From the NCBI RefSeq assembly GCF_001422725.1, contig NZ_LMMA01000023.1, positions 337,593-401,592 on the forward strand: a stretch of 64,000 bases of DNA, written 5' to 3'. Of this stretch, positions 9,066 to 17,480 are shown piece by piece. The notes under the pieces are model-generated. The model had not been told where the DNA came from and made no database searches. It was given only the letters and a program-made list of their open reading frames with translations. Numbering within the stretch: the first letter of the stretch is position 1; each line of letters begins with the position of its first letter. Source of the stretch: Flavobacterium sp. Leaf82 (lineage in GTDB: Bacteria > Bacteroidota > Bacteroidia > Flavobacteriales > Flavobacteriaceae). Made by a program: the position numbers and the translations under genes.

Positions 9066-9208
9066 TGTCATCCTGAGCGAAGTCGAAGGACACACAAGTA
9101 ACTCGACAAAGATTATAAACATTGTTTGCGGAGTTTCGAGTGTGATTTCTCGCTCTGGTCGAAATGACAAAAATGAGCATAATAGTTTGTCATCCTGAGC
9201 GAAATAAC
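9066..9208. repeat. Intergenic inverted repeat, TGTCATCCTGAGCGAAG family
   Basis: The left end TGTCATCCTGAGCGAAGTCG (9066-9085) and the right end near 9148-9169 (GCTCTGGTCGAAATGACA) are imperfect inverted repeats. The interior TTTGCGGAGTTTCGAGTGTG matches, in inverse orientation, the repeat at 62236-62326. A third partial end, TTTGTCATCCTGAGCGAAAT, lies at 9187-9206. It sits between the DUF1254 and DUF1214 genes. It codes for nothing recognisable and resembles REP/MITE-type elements common between Bacteroidota genes. Confidence 0.75.
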
Positions 9209-9250
9209 AACATTACAAAAAACAAAACGTTCAACTTTAAATCAAATAAA

Positions 9251-9844
9251 ATGGCTTTAAATCAAAAAATTAAAAAGATAGGTCTTGCAACAGCATTGAT
9301 TATTCTGGCGATAGTATTAGGAAGTGCCGTTGGTGTTTACAACATTAAATCCGGAAAAAGTGATTCGCAGCGCATTATTGGCAACTGGCAAACGGTTGAC
9401 AAAGACAAAGATCTAAACTCAGCCGATTTGCTGACAATTGCACAAGTAGCTGTATACGGTCCTTATGCATTGACAAAAAAAGAAGTAATCTATTTAAGCA
9501 CAAATACTGACAGCGACGGAAATGTATTAGATCCTAAATCAGATTATATCATAAGCGGAAAAAAGCTGGATGCTAAATACTGGAGTATTACGGCATATGA
9601 CGAAAATGGTTTTTTAATTAAAAACCCAATCAACAAATACAGCTATAATCTTGAAAATGTGAAATATGAAGCTGATAGTACATCCTTTAAAATCAATCTT
9701 TCAGATTCAGCACAAAAAGAAAACTGGTTGCCAGTAAACAACATTAAAAAACCAAGTTTAATCATTCGCTTGTATTTACCCTCTCAAAAACTGAGAAACA
9801 ACTTAACGACAGAAACGCTTCCGTCGATCAAAAAAATAAAATAA
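9251..9844 (+). CDS. Membrane-anchored DUF1214-like protein
   Basis: This 197-residue protein is read from ATG 9251. The frame is open from 9164, but that part lies in repeat DNA and the membrane anchor begins right after 9251. It has one N-terminal helix (about 12-32). The C-terminal half has the DUF1214 pattern: YWSITAYDENGFLIKNPINKY, a Lys-rich strand, then ENWLPVNN and IIRLYLP. Comparable blocks close the fused protein at 42910 (FWSLTLYDEHHFFSPNTLKR and ANWLPSPKG). DUF1254 and DUF1214 are thought to form one unit of unknown activity. Here they are split into two anchored proteins within the sulfatase locus. Confidence 0.7.
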   Translation: MALNQKIKKIGLATALIILAIVLGSAVGVYNIKSGKSDSQRIIGNWQTVDKDKDLNSADLLTIAQVAVYGPYALTKKEVIYLSTNTDSDGNVLDPKSDYIISGKKLDAKYWSITAYDENGFLIKNPINKYSYNLENVKYEADSTSFKINLSDSAQKENWLPVNNIKKPSLIIRLYLPSQKLRNNLTTETLPSIKKIK

Positions 9845-9895
9845 ATAAGTATTATAACAAATTTCCGGAAAACAATTAAATAAAACTCTATCAAA

Positions 9896-9908
9896 TCTAT
9901 AGAATTAG
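9896..9908 (+). promoter_or_regulatory. Possible relic of the sulfur-locus operator
   Basis: TCTATAGAATTAG is identical over 13 bases to the element at the encapsulin promoter (17182-17194), but the TAnnTTTG box and the closing TAGA half-site are missing. It lies about 90 bp upstream of the 39-residue membrane peptide gene. In AT-rich DNA a chance match is possible. Confidence 0.2.
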
Positions 9909-9999
9909 AAGTTTTTATTTTTTAGTTTTACATTCTTTTAAAATTACTGATTATCAGAACATTCAAAAGAATTAATAATCCAGAATTAAATCAGAAAAT

Positions 10000-10119
10000 A
10001 TGAAACGAGTAGACTACGAAATTATAGGAAAAAAGATTGTTGTGGGAACAATTCTCTTTTTAGTTCCACTGGCTATTTTGGCTGGAGGTTTAGCAATAGT
10101 AAATCAATTTTTAAAATAA
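10000..10119 (+). CDS. 39-residue single-pass membrane peptide
   Basis: The ATG at 10000 opens a 39-codon frame, with stop at 10117-10119. The peptide has a charged start (MKRVDYEIIGKK) and one hydrophobic helix of about 20 residues (VVGTILFLVPLAILAGG), ending in NQFLK. The hydroxylase gene starts only 6 bp after the stop, so the two are probably translated as a pair. That spacing, the codon use and the clean membrane topology argue it is real. I do not recognise a family. It could be a small subunit or stabiliser of the membrane hydroxylase; that is inference. Confidence 0.6.
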   Translation: MKRVDYEIIGKKIVVGTILFLVPLAILAGGLAIVNQFLK

Positions 10120-10125
10120 GAAATC

Positions 10126-11187
10126 ATGGCAATAGTTCAAAAATCAAAACTAACAAGAGATTTAAGCATTAGTCTTTTATTGTATACACTGCCAGTAGTG
10201 GCAATATATCTTTATTTCAAATTAGGTAATGGCGTCATAACAGATTCTCACATTACATTACCCTCATTTTTAGAATTTGCGCAGCCTGCATTTGCCAATA
10301 TCAGAACTTGGGGATTAACAGCTTTCATGCTCGTTTTAGGAATCATTGAGTTTGGAGCAGGTTTATATGACGATCAATGGACAGGCGAAGAACGTAAAAT
10401 AGATATTATTTCTTTCCTGGCACCAAAATTAATTTTACCACCGGTAATTGCTTTTTTCAGCCTGACAGCGCTGCCTTATTTAATTCCTGATCTGGCTAAT
10501 TCGCTTTCCTGGGTTCCGTTTTGGGGAGGATTCTTTTTAATCGCAGTTGCAGATGATTTAACGCAATACTGGTACCACAGACTTCATCATCAGGTTCCGT
10601 TTTTATGGCGTTTTCATAGAACACATCACTCCGCTCCATATATGGGAATGGCGATGCTTTCGAGACAAAACTTTATTTATACCATTTTCTTTTCACAAAT
10701 TTACTTAACAGCGACTCTTACTTATTTAGGTTTAGGTTTGCCTGCATTATTTGTTTTGGTAGTCAAAAGTTTTATCACATTAGGAGCACATTCCAGTATT
10801 GCCTGGGATAAACCACTTTATAAATACAAAGTTTTACACCCAATTGCATGGGTTTTAGAACGTTTAATTTCGACTCCCGCAACACACCACGCTCATCACG
10901 CAGATACAAGCGGAGACGGTGTTGGACATTTTAAAGGAAACTTTGGTAATATGTTTTTCATTTGGGATGTAATTTTTGGAACAGGTTTAATCACCCGTAA
11001 ATTTCCAAAATCATACGGAATCAAATCCTATAAACAAGAAGAATGGTACGCGCAATTTTTGTGGCCAATATTCAAATCTAAAAAAGAGGGAAGTGCCCTT
11101 GCCGAAGGCGTTTTTGCAGTTCCGATAAAGCAAAAAGAAGAAACTATTTCTCCAAGTCCGGTTTATTACGAACAGGCTCAATCTTAA
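10126..11187 (+). CDS. Sterol desaturase / fatty acid hydroxylase family membrane di-iron enzyme
   Basis: This 353-residue membrane protein contains the clustered histidine motifs that bind two irons: HRLHH (151-155), HRTHH (164-168) and HHAHH (254-258). They lie between hydrophobic segments (about 14-32, 62-80, 100-120, 130-145 and 180-220), as expected for the fatty acid hydroxylase superfamily (PF04116). These enzymes use O2 to hydroxylate or desaturate lipids and other hydrophobic substrates, or cleave alkyl ethers. The actual substrate is not evident. A 39-residue membrane peptide lies 6 bp upstream. A strong hairpin follows at 11194. Its place among sulfatases suggests work on the carbon skeleton of an imported sulfated compound, which is inference. 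Confidence 0.85.
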   Translation: MAIVQKSKLTRDLSISLLLYTLPVVAIYLYFKLGNGVITDSHITLPSFLEFAQPAFANIRTWGLTAFMLVLGIIEFGAGLYDDQWTGEERKIDIISFLAPKLILPPVIAFFSLTALPYLIPDLANSLSWVPFWGGFFLIAVADDLTQYWYHRLHHQVPFLWRFHRTHHSAPYMGMAMLSRQNFIYTIFFSQIYLTATLTYLGLGLPALFVLVVKSFITLGAHSSIAWDKPLYKYKVLHPIAWVLERLISTPATHHAHHADTSGDGVGHFKGNFGNMFFIWDVIFGTGLITRKFPKSYGIKSYKQEEWYAQFLWPIFKSKKEGSALAEGVFAVPIKQKEETISPSPVYYEQAQS

Positions 11188-11193
11188 AACCAG

Positions 11194-11236
11194 AACAAGC
11201 AGTGTATTCAAATTAAACAGGAATACACTGCTTGTT
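11194..11236 (+). terminator. Strong hairpin after the hydroxylase gene
   Basis: A perfect 16-bp stem AACAAGCAGTGTATTC/GAATACACTGCTTGTT encloses an 11-nt loop, ending in TTTC rather than a long U-tract. It lies 6 bp past the hydroxylase stop and 17 bp before the next gene. It may terminate, attenuate or stabilise the message. Confidence 0.6.
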
Positions 11237-11253
11237 TCTTAAACAAAAAAATC

Positions 11254-11970
11254 ATGAAAAATATACTACTCAAAATCAGTATGTTCGCATACCTGCTTTT
11301 TAGCACTATAGCTTTTTCTCAAGATAAAGGTTCCAGTAGTATTGTATTACTGGATGCTTTTTATGCGAAAATTAAAAGCCAAAAAAATCCACAAATAATT
11401 GATGCAAGAGGTCCGGAAGAATTTACCTTAAACCATATCGAAGGCGCTTTGAATTTTAATCTTAAATCAGAGAATTACGAAAAAGCCGTAGCCGCTTTAA
11501 ATCCTTCTCAACCTGTATTTATTTATTCTATTGCAGCTTACAGAAGTGGTCTTTTATCTACTGAATTGATAAAAAAAGGTTTTTCTGAGGTATATATTTT
11601 AGAAGGCGGAATTGCTGCCTGGATTGGCGGCGGAAAACCTTTTTACTCGAATTTAAAAAGCAAATTATCATTACCCGAATACAAAAAAATCATTGCCGAA
11701 AATAATTATGTTTTGGTAGACATTGGCTCAAAATATTGCGCCACCTGCAAAACCGTAAAACCAATTTTAGAAAATCTAAGAACACAATACGGAGAAAAAC
11801 TAAAAATCGTGCAAATCGAATTAGAAGAAAGTCCACAAGTTATTGCTGATTTAAAAACAGTAAAAGTTTTCCCTACTTTAATCTTATACCAAAATGGTAA
11901 AATTGTTTTCAAAAATGATGGTTTAGGCGATTTAAAAAACAATGTTGATGTAGCCTTAGCTTCTAAATAA
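11254..11970 (+). CDS. Exported rhodanese-like and thioredoxin fusion protein
   Basis: This 238-residue protein has a signal peptide (1-22), a rhodanese fold (about 28-130) and a thioredoxin domain (about 140-235). In the rhodanese half the DARGPEEF and LEGGIAAW motifs are present, but the active-site loop reads YSIAAYRS: Ser92 stands where the sulfur-carrying Cys normally is. Classic thiosulfate sulfurtransferase activity is therefore unlikely. The thioredoxin half is intact, with CATC (Cys162, Cys165) and the cis-Pro segment VFPTL. The product probably performs thiol-disulfide chemistry in the periplasm, with the rhodanese part for binding. It is 11 bp upstream of the second sulfatase and likely cotranscribed. 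The sulfur theme fits the locus. Confidence 0.85.
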   Translation: MKNILLKISMFAYLLFSTIAFSQDKGSSSIVLLDAFYAKIKSQKNPQIIDARGPEEFTLNHIEGALNFNLKSENYEKAVAALNPSQPVFIYSIAAYRSGLLSTELIKKGFSEVYILEGGIAAWIGGGKPFYSNLKSKLSLPEYKKIIAENNYVLVDIGSKYCATCKTVKPILENLRTQYGEKLKIVQIELEESPQVIADLKTVKVFPTLILYQNGKIVFKNDGLGDLKNNVDVALASK

Positions 11971-11981
11971 AAAATAAAACT

Positions 11982-13598
11982 ATGCCATTATCCAAAGCAA
12001 AAAAAATTATCCTCCCAATAGTTATTGTTCTTTTTCTAATAGCCGTATTTTTATTCTGGCCCATTAATACCGATGGAACTTTAATAAAACCGGACAAAAA
12101 ATTACTGGAAGGAAAAGCAAAATTTCTCTCTGAAAAAATCCCGGCAGACAGTTCCTTCAAAAAACCAAATATTATCATTTTACTAGCTGACGATTTAGGA
12201 AAATATGATATTTCGTTATACGGAGGAAAATCCACACCAACACCACAAATAGATTCCCTTGCAGCTTCAGGCGTCACTTTTCAGGATGGTTATGTTTCGG
12301 CTTCTATTTGTTCTCCTTCGCGTGCCGGGATTTTAACGGGACGTTATCAGGAACGATTTGGTCATGAATTTCAACCCGGAGATCGATATCCCAAAAATAA
12401 CTTAGAATATTATGGTTTTAAATATTTAATCAATACTAATAATTGGAGATTAAACCCAAAAATCAAATACCCAAACGAAGCTTCAATTGCCACACAAGGA
12501 TTGCCACAATCTGAAATTACTTTTGCAGACCTTGCAAAAAGAGAAGGTTACAGCACGGCAATTATTGGTAAATGGCATTTGGGTCACAACAAAGGATTTT
12601 TTCCTTTAGACAGAGGTTTCGATTATCATTACGGATTTTATCAGGCATTTTCGCTTTATACGCCAGAAGATGATAATCCGGATATTATCAATCATCATCA
12701 TAAAGATTTTACCGATAAAATGATCTGGGGAAATGGTCGTATTGGCATTGGACAAATTCGTCGGGATACTACCATTATTCACAACAAAGCCTATCTAACC
12801 GAAACATTTGCGGATGAAGCCGAAGCTTTTATCAATAAAAACAAAACAAAACCTTTCTTGCTTTACGTTCCGTTTAATGCGCCGCACACGCCATTTCAGG
12901 TTCGGAAAAAATATTATGATCGTTTCCCGAATGTAAAAGACAAAAATAAACGTGTTTATTTTGCCATGATTAGTGCCTTAGACGATGCCGTGGGAAGAAT
13001 CAGGGCAAAAGTCAAAAAAGAAGGTCTGGAAGATAACACATTAATTATTTTTGCGAGCGACAATGGTGGCGCAGATTATACTTTTGCAACCACAAATGCA
13101 CCATTAAAAGCCGGAAAATTTTCTCATTTTGAAGGCGGAGTAAATGTTCCGTTTGCACTTTCGTGGAAAGGGAAAATCAAACCGCATACGATCTACAAAA
13201 CTCCGGTAAGTACATTGGATATTTTTAGTACGATTGCTGCTGCGATTCATTCTGATTTGCCAAAAGATCGTGTTTATGATGGTGTCGATCTTATTACTAC
13301 CGTGAATAACAATACAGAAGCTCACAAAACTTTATACTGGCGTTCCGGTGATGCAAAAGCCATTAGAAGCGGCGATTGGAAATTAATCATAAGTGGAAAA
13401 ACCCACGAAGAATGGCTTTATAATCTCGCAAAAGATAAATCTGAAAAAACAGATCTGGCTCAAAAAAATCCGGAAAAAGTAAAAGAATTACATCTTGCTT
13501 TACAAAACTGGGAAAAAGGTCTGGTGAAACCTTTATGGCCAAATCTAACACATTATGAATTTGATTTTGGCAAACAAAAATATTTTGTCGATTTGTAA
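11982..13598 (+). CDS. S1-family sulfatase (membrane-anchored or exported)
   Basis: This 538-residue sulfatase has an N-terminal hydrophobic segment (about 9-28) without a clear cleavage site, so it may stay membrane-anchored facing the periplasm. Catalytic features are complete: AD-D metal ligands at 70-71, C-S-P-S-R from Cys110 followed by GILTG, GKWHLG at 196-201 and a SDNG motif later. FGly formation from Cys110 is required for activity. It differs from the two AtsA-like enzymes in the locus (no WDxxREExI block), so it probably belongs to another S1 subfamily with another substrate. The rhodanese-thioredoxin gene ends 11 bp upstream. Confidence 0.9.
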   Translation: MPLSKAKKIILPIVIVLFLIAVFLFWPINTDGTLIKPDKKLLEGKAKFLSEKIPADSSFKKPNIIILLADDLGKYDISLYGGKSTPTPQIDSLAASGVTFQDGYVSASICSPSRAGILTGRYQERFGHEFQPGDRYPKNNLEYYGFKYLINTNNWRLNPKIKYPNEASIATQGLPQSEITFADLAKREGYSTAIIGKWHLGHNKGFFPLDRGFDYHYGFYQAFSLYTPEDDNPDIINHHHKDFTDKMIWGNGRIGIGQIRRDTTIIHNKAYLTETFADEAEAFINKNKTKPFLLYVPFNAPHTPFQVRKKYYDRFPNVKDKNKRVYFAMISALDDAVGRIRAKVKKEGLEDNTLIIFASDNGGADYTFATTNAPLKAGKFSHFEGGVNVPFALSWKGKIKPHTIYKTPVSTLDIFSTIAAAIHSDLPKDRVYDGVDLITTVNNNTEAHKTLYWRSGDAKAIRSGDWKLIISGKTHEEWLYNLAKDKSEKTDLAQKNPEKVKELHLALQNWEKGLVKPLWPNLTHYEFDFGKQKYFVDL

Positions 13599-13620
13599 TT
13601 GATATTAATTCCGAAAAAAT

Positions 13621-13742
13621 GAATAGGCTCCAGCTTTAGGAGTTTAAAAGAAAATAATCAAGGCTTTAGCCGAATACAAAGTTCGGCTAAAGCCAATTTC
13701 ATTGACTCAATAATAATCTCCAGCTAAAGCTGGAGGCTATTC
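13621..13742. repeat. Nested inverted repeat (GGCTTTAGCC type)
   Basis: An inner hairpin GGCTTTAGCCGAA/TTCGGCTAAAGCC (13662-13694) with a 7-nt loop lies inside an outer imperfect inverted repeat. Its arms are GAATAGGCTCCAGCTTTAGG and the region around CTCCAGCTAAAGCTGGAGG. It is non-coding and of the kind scattered through Flavobacterium intergenic DNA. It may also terminate transcription after the second sulfatase. Confidence 0.7.
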
Positions 13743-13771
13743 AAAACCAATAATAAAACAACAAACAAATA

Positions 13772-13810
13772 CCTAACACTCCCGAAACCTCGGGATAAAA
13801 ACCTGTTAGG
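13772..13810. repeat. Short nested inverted repeat (CCTAACA...TGTTAGG)
   Basis: Outer arms CCTAACA and TGTTAGG enclose an inner stem CCCGA/TCGGG. It lies 16 bp before the start of the putative sulfate exporter and belongs to a short palindromic repeat type typical of this genus. Confidence 0.6.
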
Positions 13811-13826
13811 ATAATAAAATAATACA

Positions 13827-15089
13827 ATGTCAATCCCAACAAAATCATTTCAACTTCACGAAGACTGGACCGTCGTAATCTTAGGATTTATAATTATAGG
13901 ATTATCCCTTTTTATTTTCCTTCCGGAAGTTCCAGTTTTCAAATGGTCGACCGGAACTAATTTATTTCAGGATGTATTTGATTTAGCAAACCTGAAAATC
14001 CTCGCAGTACAATTTTTATATCTCATTTCAATCGGAACTTTAGGCGCATTTTTAATCGGTAAGTCAGTAAAATACTTTCTCTTGGTTTTCCCCATTGTTT
14101 ATGTCTTAACCGTTGCTGCATTGATTATTGCAGGAAATATTCATGTAAAAGCATTGAATTTAGAAGCTGTAATTTTCAGTTTGATTATTGGTTTAGCAAT
14201 CGGTAATTTCTTCAAGCTTCCGGATTGGTTTCGATCAGCACTTTCGACAGAAGTTTTTGTCAAAATTGGATTGATTTTATTAGGAACCAGCGTCATTTTC
14301 TCCGACATACTAAAAGCAGGTTCTTTAGGATTAATTCAGGCTTTGATTGTGGTATTATCCGTTTGGTATTTTGCTTTTTGGCTGTGTAAAAAACTAAAAG
14401 TCGATGACGAATTGACAATGATGATTTCTAGTGCCGTTTCGATCTGTGGCGTTTCTGCTGCAATCGCCACATCTGGAGCGATCAAAGGCGATTCTAAAAA
14501 ACTGTCGTATGTAATTTCTATTGTATTGGTAACGGCAATTCCTATGATGATTTTTATGCCAATGATTGCCAAATATTTCAACTTTCCTGAAGAAGTTACC
14601 GGAGCTTGGTTAGGCGGAAGTATCGACACATCCGGAGCTGTTGTTGCTTCTGGTTCTTTAGTTGGTGAAACCGCTTTGAAGATTAGTACAATTGTAAAAT
14701 TCTCCCAAAATGTATTACTCGGAATTGCTGCTTTTGCAATCTCCCTTTATTGGACATATACACACAACAAATCTGCAGAAGTCCTGGAATCAAAACCCAC
14801 TTTAAGCATTATATGGGAACGTTTTCCAAAGTTTGTGATTGGCTTTATCGCCGCTTCAATACTGTTTTCTTTTTTTCTTACTCCAGAAGTTAGGGATAAT
14901 GTAAAAGATAGTTTGAAGAATTTACAAGGTATTTGGTTTGCTTTGGCTTTTACAAGTATTGGTCTTGAAACCAACTTTAAGGATTTATTCAGCAATAATA
15001 GCCGTAAACCATTATACGCCTTTTTAATCGCGCAATTATTCAATGTGATTATTACGCTGATTATTGCTTTTTTGTTGTTTAGTAAGTAA
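13827..15089 (+). CDS. YeiH-family (UPF0324/PSE) putative sulfate exporter
   Basis: This 420-residue polytopic protein has about ten membrane helices. It has the family signature region with Ser/Gly-rich helices: SAVSICGVSAAIATSGAIKG (about 202-221) and WLGGSIDTSGAVVASGSLVG, followed by KFSQNVLLG. The family (conserved hypothetical protein 698, annotated as putative sulfate exporter) lies near sulfur-metabolism genes in many bacteria. Transport of sulfate or sulfite is presumed rather than proven. In this locus it could export excess sulfate or sulfite released by desulfation. It follows two repeat elements, so it may be a separate transcript. Confidence 0.8.
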   Translation: MSIPTKSFQLHEDWTVVILGFIIIGLSLFIFLPEVPVFKWSTGTNLFQDVFDLANLKILAVQFLYLISIGTLGAFLIGKSVKYFLLVFPIVYVLTVAALIIAGNIHVKALNLEAVIFSLIIGLAIGNFFKLPDWFRSALSTEVFVKIGLILLGTSVIFSDILKAGSLGLIQALIVVLSVWYFAFWLCKKLKVDDELTMMISSAVSICGVSAAIATSGAIKGDSKKLSYVISIVLVTAIPMMIFMPMIAKYFNFPEEVTGAWLGGSIDTSGAVVASGSLVGETALKISTIVKFSQNVLLGIAAFAISLYWTYTHNKSAEVLESKPTLSIIWERFPKFVIGFIAASILFSFFLTPEVRDNVKDSLKNLQGIWFALAFTSIGLETNFKDLFSNNSRKPLYAFLIAQLFNVIITLIIAFLLFSK

Positions 15090-15136
15090 AAATAATCTCG
15101 CAAAGTCGATAAGACGCAAAGTTGAAACACAATATT

Positions 15137-15223
15137 GTCATTGCGAGGAACGAAGCAACCACACTAACAATGATATACAACATTTCACTTTGCTAATGAG
15201 ATTGCTTCGTTCCTCGCAATGAC
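15137..15223. repeat. 22-bp perfect inverted repeat (GTCATTGCGAGG family)
   Basis: Arms at 15137-15158 and 15202-15223 are perfect inverted repeats beginning GTCATTGCGAGGAACG, separated by 43 bp. Short CGCAAAGT-type sequences flank it on both sides. There is no coding capacity and no transposase nearby. It is a REP- or MITE-like element widespread in environmental bacteria. Confidence 0.75.
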
Positions 15224-15289
15224 GTTGCGCAAAAAAACTTTGACAAAGTTACGCCCCAATAATTTTCGATAAATTAAAATATCAATAAA

Positions 15290-16945
15290 ATGAAAAAAAC
15301 AATTATTACACTAAACCTTCTGTTATCTGCCGTAGTTTTAGTTTCGGCACAAGACAAAACAAGTTTAGAAAATTCCAAGCCCAATATAATTTTAATTATG
15401 GTTGATGATATGGGATACTCTGATTTAGGGAATTACGGTTCAGAAATTAAAACACCTAATCTTGATAAATTAGCTGGCGAGGGTTTACGTTTACGCGAAT
15501 TTTACAACAACTCAATTTGTGCACCAACACGCGGATCTTTGTTAACGGGACAATATCAGCACAAAGCCGGAATGGGATTTTTTGATGTTAATTTAGGATT
15601 ACCCTCATATCAGGGCTATTTAAACAAAGAATCATTGACATTGGGCGAAGTTTTTCGTTCAGGCGGTTACAGCACTTTACTTTCCGGAAAATGGCACGTA
15701 GGTTCTGAAGATCAGGCGCAATGGCCCAACCAAAGAGGTTTTGATAAGTTCTACGGAATCCTGAAAGGCGCATCCAACTATTTTGATACAAAACCTTTAC
15801 CTTTTGGAAAAACACCGTATCCGGTAAAACTGATCCGAAATAATGAAGAATTACATCCCAAAGATGATTCGTATTATTTTACAGATGAAATTGGCAATAA
15901 TGCGGTGACTTTTTTAGACGAACAAAACAAAGAAAACAAACCATTCTTTTTGTATTTGGCTTTTACGGCTCCGCATTGGCCGTTGCAGGCAAAACCGGTT
16001 GACATTGCTAAATACAGAGGTAAATTTGATGAAGGCTGGGATATTTTAAGAGAAAAAAGAATTGCAAAACTAAAAGCAAACGGCATTTTACCAGCCAATC
16101 AAACTGTTTCTGTCAGAGATCCTGAAGTTCCGGAATGGAGTAAATTATCTTATGACGAAAAACAATTCTGGAAAGCAAAAATGGAAGTTTATGCTGCAAT
16201 GGTCGATAATATGGACCAGAATGTGGGGAAAGTTTTAGAAAAATTAAAGGCTTTAAAGAAAGATAAAAACACGCTGATTATTTTTATTTCAGACAATGGT
16301 GCGCAAGGTGGTTTCAATACCTATAATCCGTTAGGAAGAGGATTAGTAAGAAACGACGGACCAGTTGGAACCTCCGGATCATTTGATTATCAGGAACAAA
16401 ACTGGGCATATTTATCTAATACCCCACTTCAGCAATATAAAAATAATATGCACGAAGGCGGATTCAGTTCTCCGTTTATTGCCTGGTTTCCGTCAAAAAT
16501 AAAAGCAGGCAGAATCGACAAAGGAACCGGACATATTATTGACCTTGCCCCAACTTTTTATGAATTGGCAGGAATCGAATATCCAAAAGAATATAACGGC
16601 GTAAACTCTAATCCGTTACCGGGCAAAAGCTTATTGCCAGTCTTGTTCGATAATGTCTCAGAAGTAAACAGAGGAGCTCCATTATTCTGGGAAAGAGCAG
16701 GAAACAGAGCTGTTAGAGATGGTAAATGGAAACTGGTTTCGATTTATCCGTCTTATGAATGGGAACTTTATAATATTGAAACTGACCGTGGTGAAACAAC
16801 AAATGTGGCACAACAAAATCCGGGAATTGTCAATAAACTTTCGGCTGAATATTTTGATTGGGCTGACAAAACCGGAGTTGTAGAATACAGTAAATTCAAA
16901 TTGAAACCGGAAACAATGCCAGGCGGAGCAGCTTTAAAAAAGTAA
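15290..16945 (+). CDS. Arylsulfatase-type S1 sulfatase (secreted)
   Basis: This 551-residue enzyme has a signal peptide (about 1-20, cleaved before QDK). Catalytic features are complete: DD at 39-40, C-A-P-T-R from Cys77 followed by LLTG, GKWH at 133-136, and a SDNG motif. The block WDILREKRIAKLKANGILPA parallels the WDAYREE block of the sulfatase at 6394, so both are AtsA-like paralogues, but this one keeps the His of GKWH that the other lacks. It probably removes sulfate from small or aryl sulfate esters in the periplasm or outside. A terminator follows at 16991, so this gene closes the first transcriptional block. Confidence 0.92.
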   Translation: MKKTIITLNLLLSAVVLVSAQDKTSLENSKPNIILIMVDDMGYSDLGNYGSEIKTPNLDKLAGEGLRLREFYNNSICAPTRGSLLTGQYQHKAGMGFFDVNLGLPSYQGYLNKESLTLGEVFRSGGYSTLLSGKWHVGSEDQAQWPNQRGFDKFYGILKGASNYFDTKPLPFGKTPYPVKLIRNNEELHPKDDSYYFTDEIGNNAVTFLDEQNKENKPFFLYLAFTAPHWPLQAKPVDIAKYRGKFDEGWDILREKRIAKLKANGILPANQTVSVRDPEVPEWSKLSYDEKQFWKAKMEVYAAMVDNMDQNVGKVLEKLKALKKDKNTLIIFISDNGAQGGFNTYNPLGRGLVRNDGPVGTSGSFDYQEQNWAYLSNTPLQQYKNNMHEGGFSSPFIAWFPSKIKAGRIDKGTGHIIDLAPTFYELAGIEYPKEYNGVNSNPLPGKSLLPVLFDNVSEVNRGAPLFWERAGNRAVRDGKWKLVSIYPSYEWELYNIETDRGETTNVAQQNPGIVNKLSAEYFDWADKTGVVEYSKFKLKPETMPGGAALKK

Positions 16946-16990
16946 TTCGAAAATAACAAAAGTTGCTTTTAGATTTTTATAAAAGTATTT

Positions 16991-17043
16991 AAGACAGAAA
17001 AAAAGGGTGTAAAAAACTTCTATCTTTTTTCTGTCTTTTTTAT
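16991..17043 (+). terminator. Intrinsic terminator after the third sulfatase
   Basis: The arm AAGACAGAAAAAAAG pairs with CTTTTTTCTGTCTT across an 18-nt loop, followed by a run of T. It lies 45 bp after the sulfatase stop and separates the sulfatase block from the encapsulin transcript. Confidence 0.75.
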
Positions 17044-17150
17044 TGCTCAAAAACAAAGCTCAAAATCTTAAAAATCAAACAATTAAACATCTAAATACTT
17101 TACCTATTACCATACTCGCTTCTACTCTTTCAAATAAATTTTAAAAAATA

Positions 17151-17199
17151 TTTGGTTTTTATTATATTAAATTTAACTTTGTCTATAGAATTAGTAGAG
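17151..17199 (+). promoter_or_regulatory. Encapsulin operon promoter with candidate operator (leader copy 2)
   Basis: TTTG at 17151-17154, 19 bp, then TAACTTTG at 17174-17181, exactly as in the susC promoter. TCTATAGAATTAGTAGAG (17182-17199) covers the expected start point and has TCTA/TAGA ends. The spacer is also close to copy 1 (TTTTATTATATTAAA shared). Identical architecture at two operons implies one shared regulator, probably responding to sulfur supply (inference). Confidence 0.65.
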
Positions 17200-17231
17200 T
17201 TATAAAATTATAAAGAACTACATTTTGAAAA

Positions 17232-17307
17232 CAACCGAAAGCATTTCATATTACATTATTCCAAAAAAATATACTTATAACACTTTTTGTTATATGTGCT
17301 TCTGTTG
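17232..17307 (+). ncRNA. Leader RNA module A, copy 2
   Basis: It has the same 76-nt length and layout as 1306-1381: outer pairs CAAC/GTTG and GAAAGCA/TGCTTC, inner hairpin TATAACA/TGTTATA (17276-17282 with 17288-17294). Loop and spacer bases vary (CTTTT against ATTTT), while all paired bases are identical. No known riboswitch consensus was recognised. Confidence 0.5.
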
Positions 17308-17480
17308 TTAATACCCACGAAACCTTCCGTTTATAATTGATTTTCATTTATAAAACACAATATATAAAACCGAATTTCTTACTTCTTAAAGATTTTTTTA
17401 TTGAACAATTGCGATCCTTTTACTGCTGTCTTTGCATCAAAAAGTCAAAATAGATCAATATTAATTATCTAAAAAAAACA

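Noticed and set aside
9164..9250. Upstream start for the DUF1214 gene
   Set aside because: That part overlaps repeat DNA and precedes the natural membrane-anchor start at 9251.
15137..15223. Insertion sequence
   Set aside because: Only 87 bp, no transposase, no target duplication seen.
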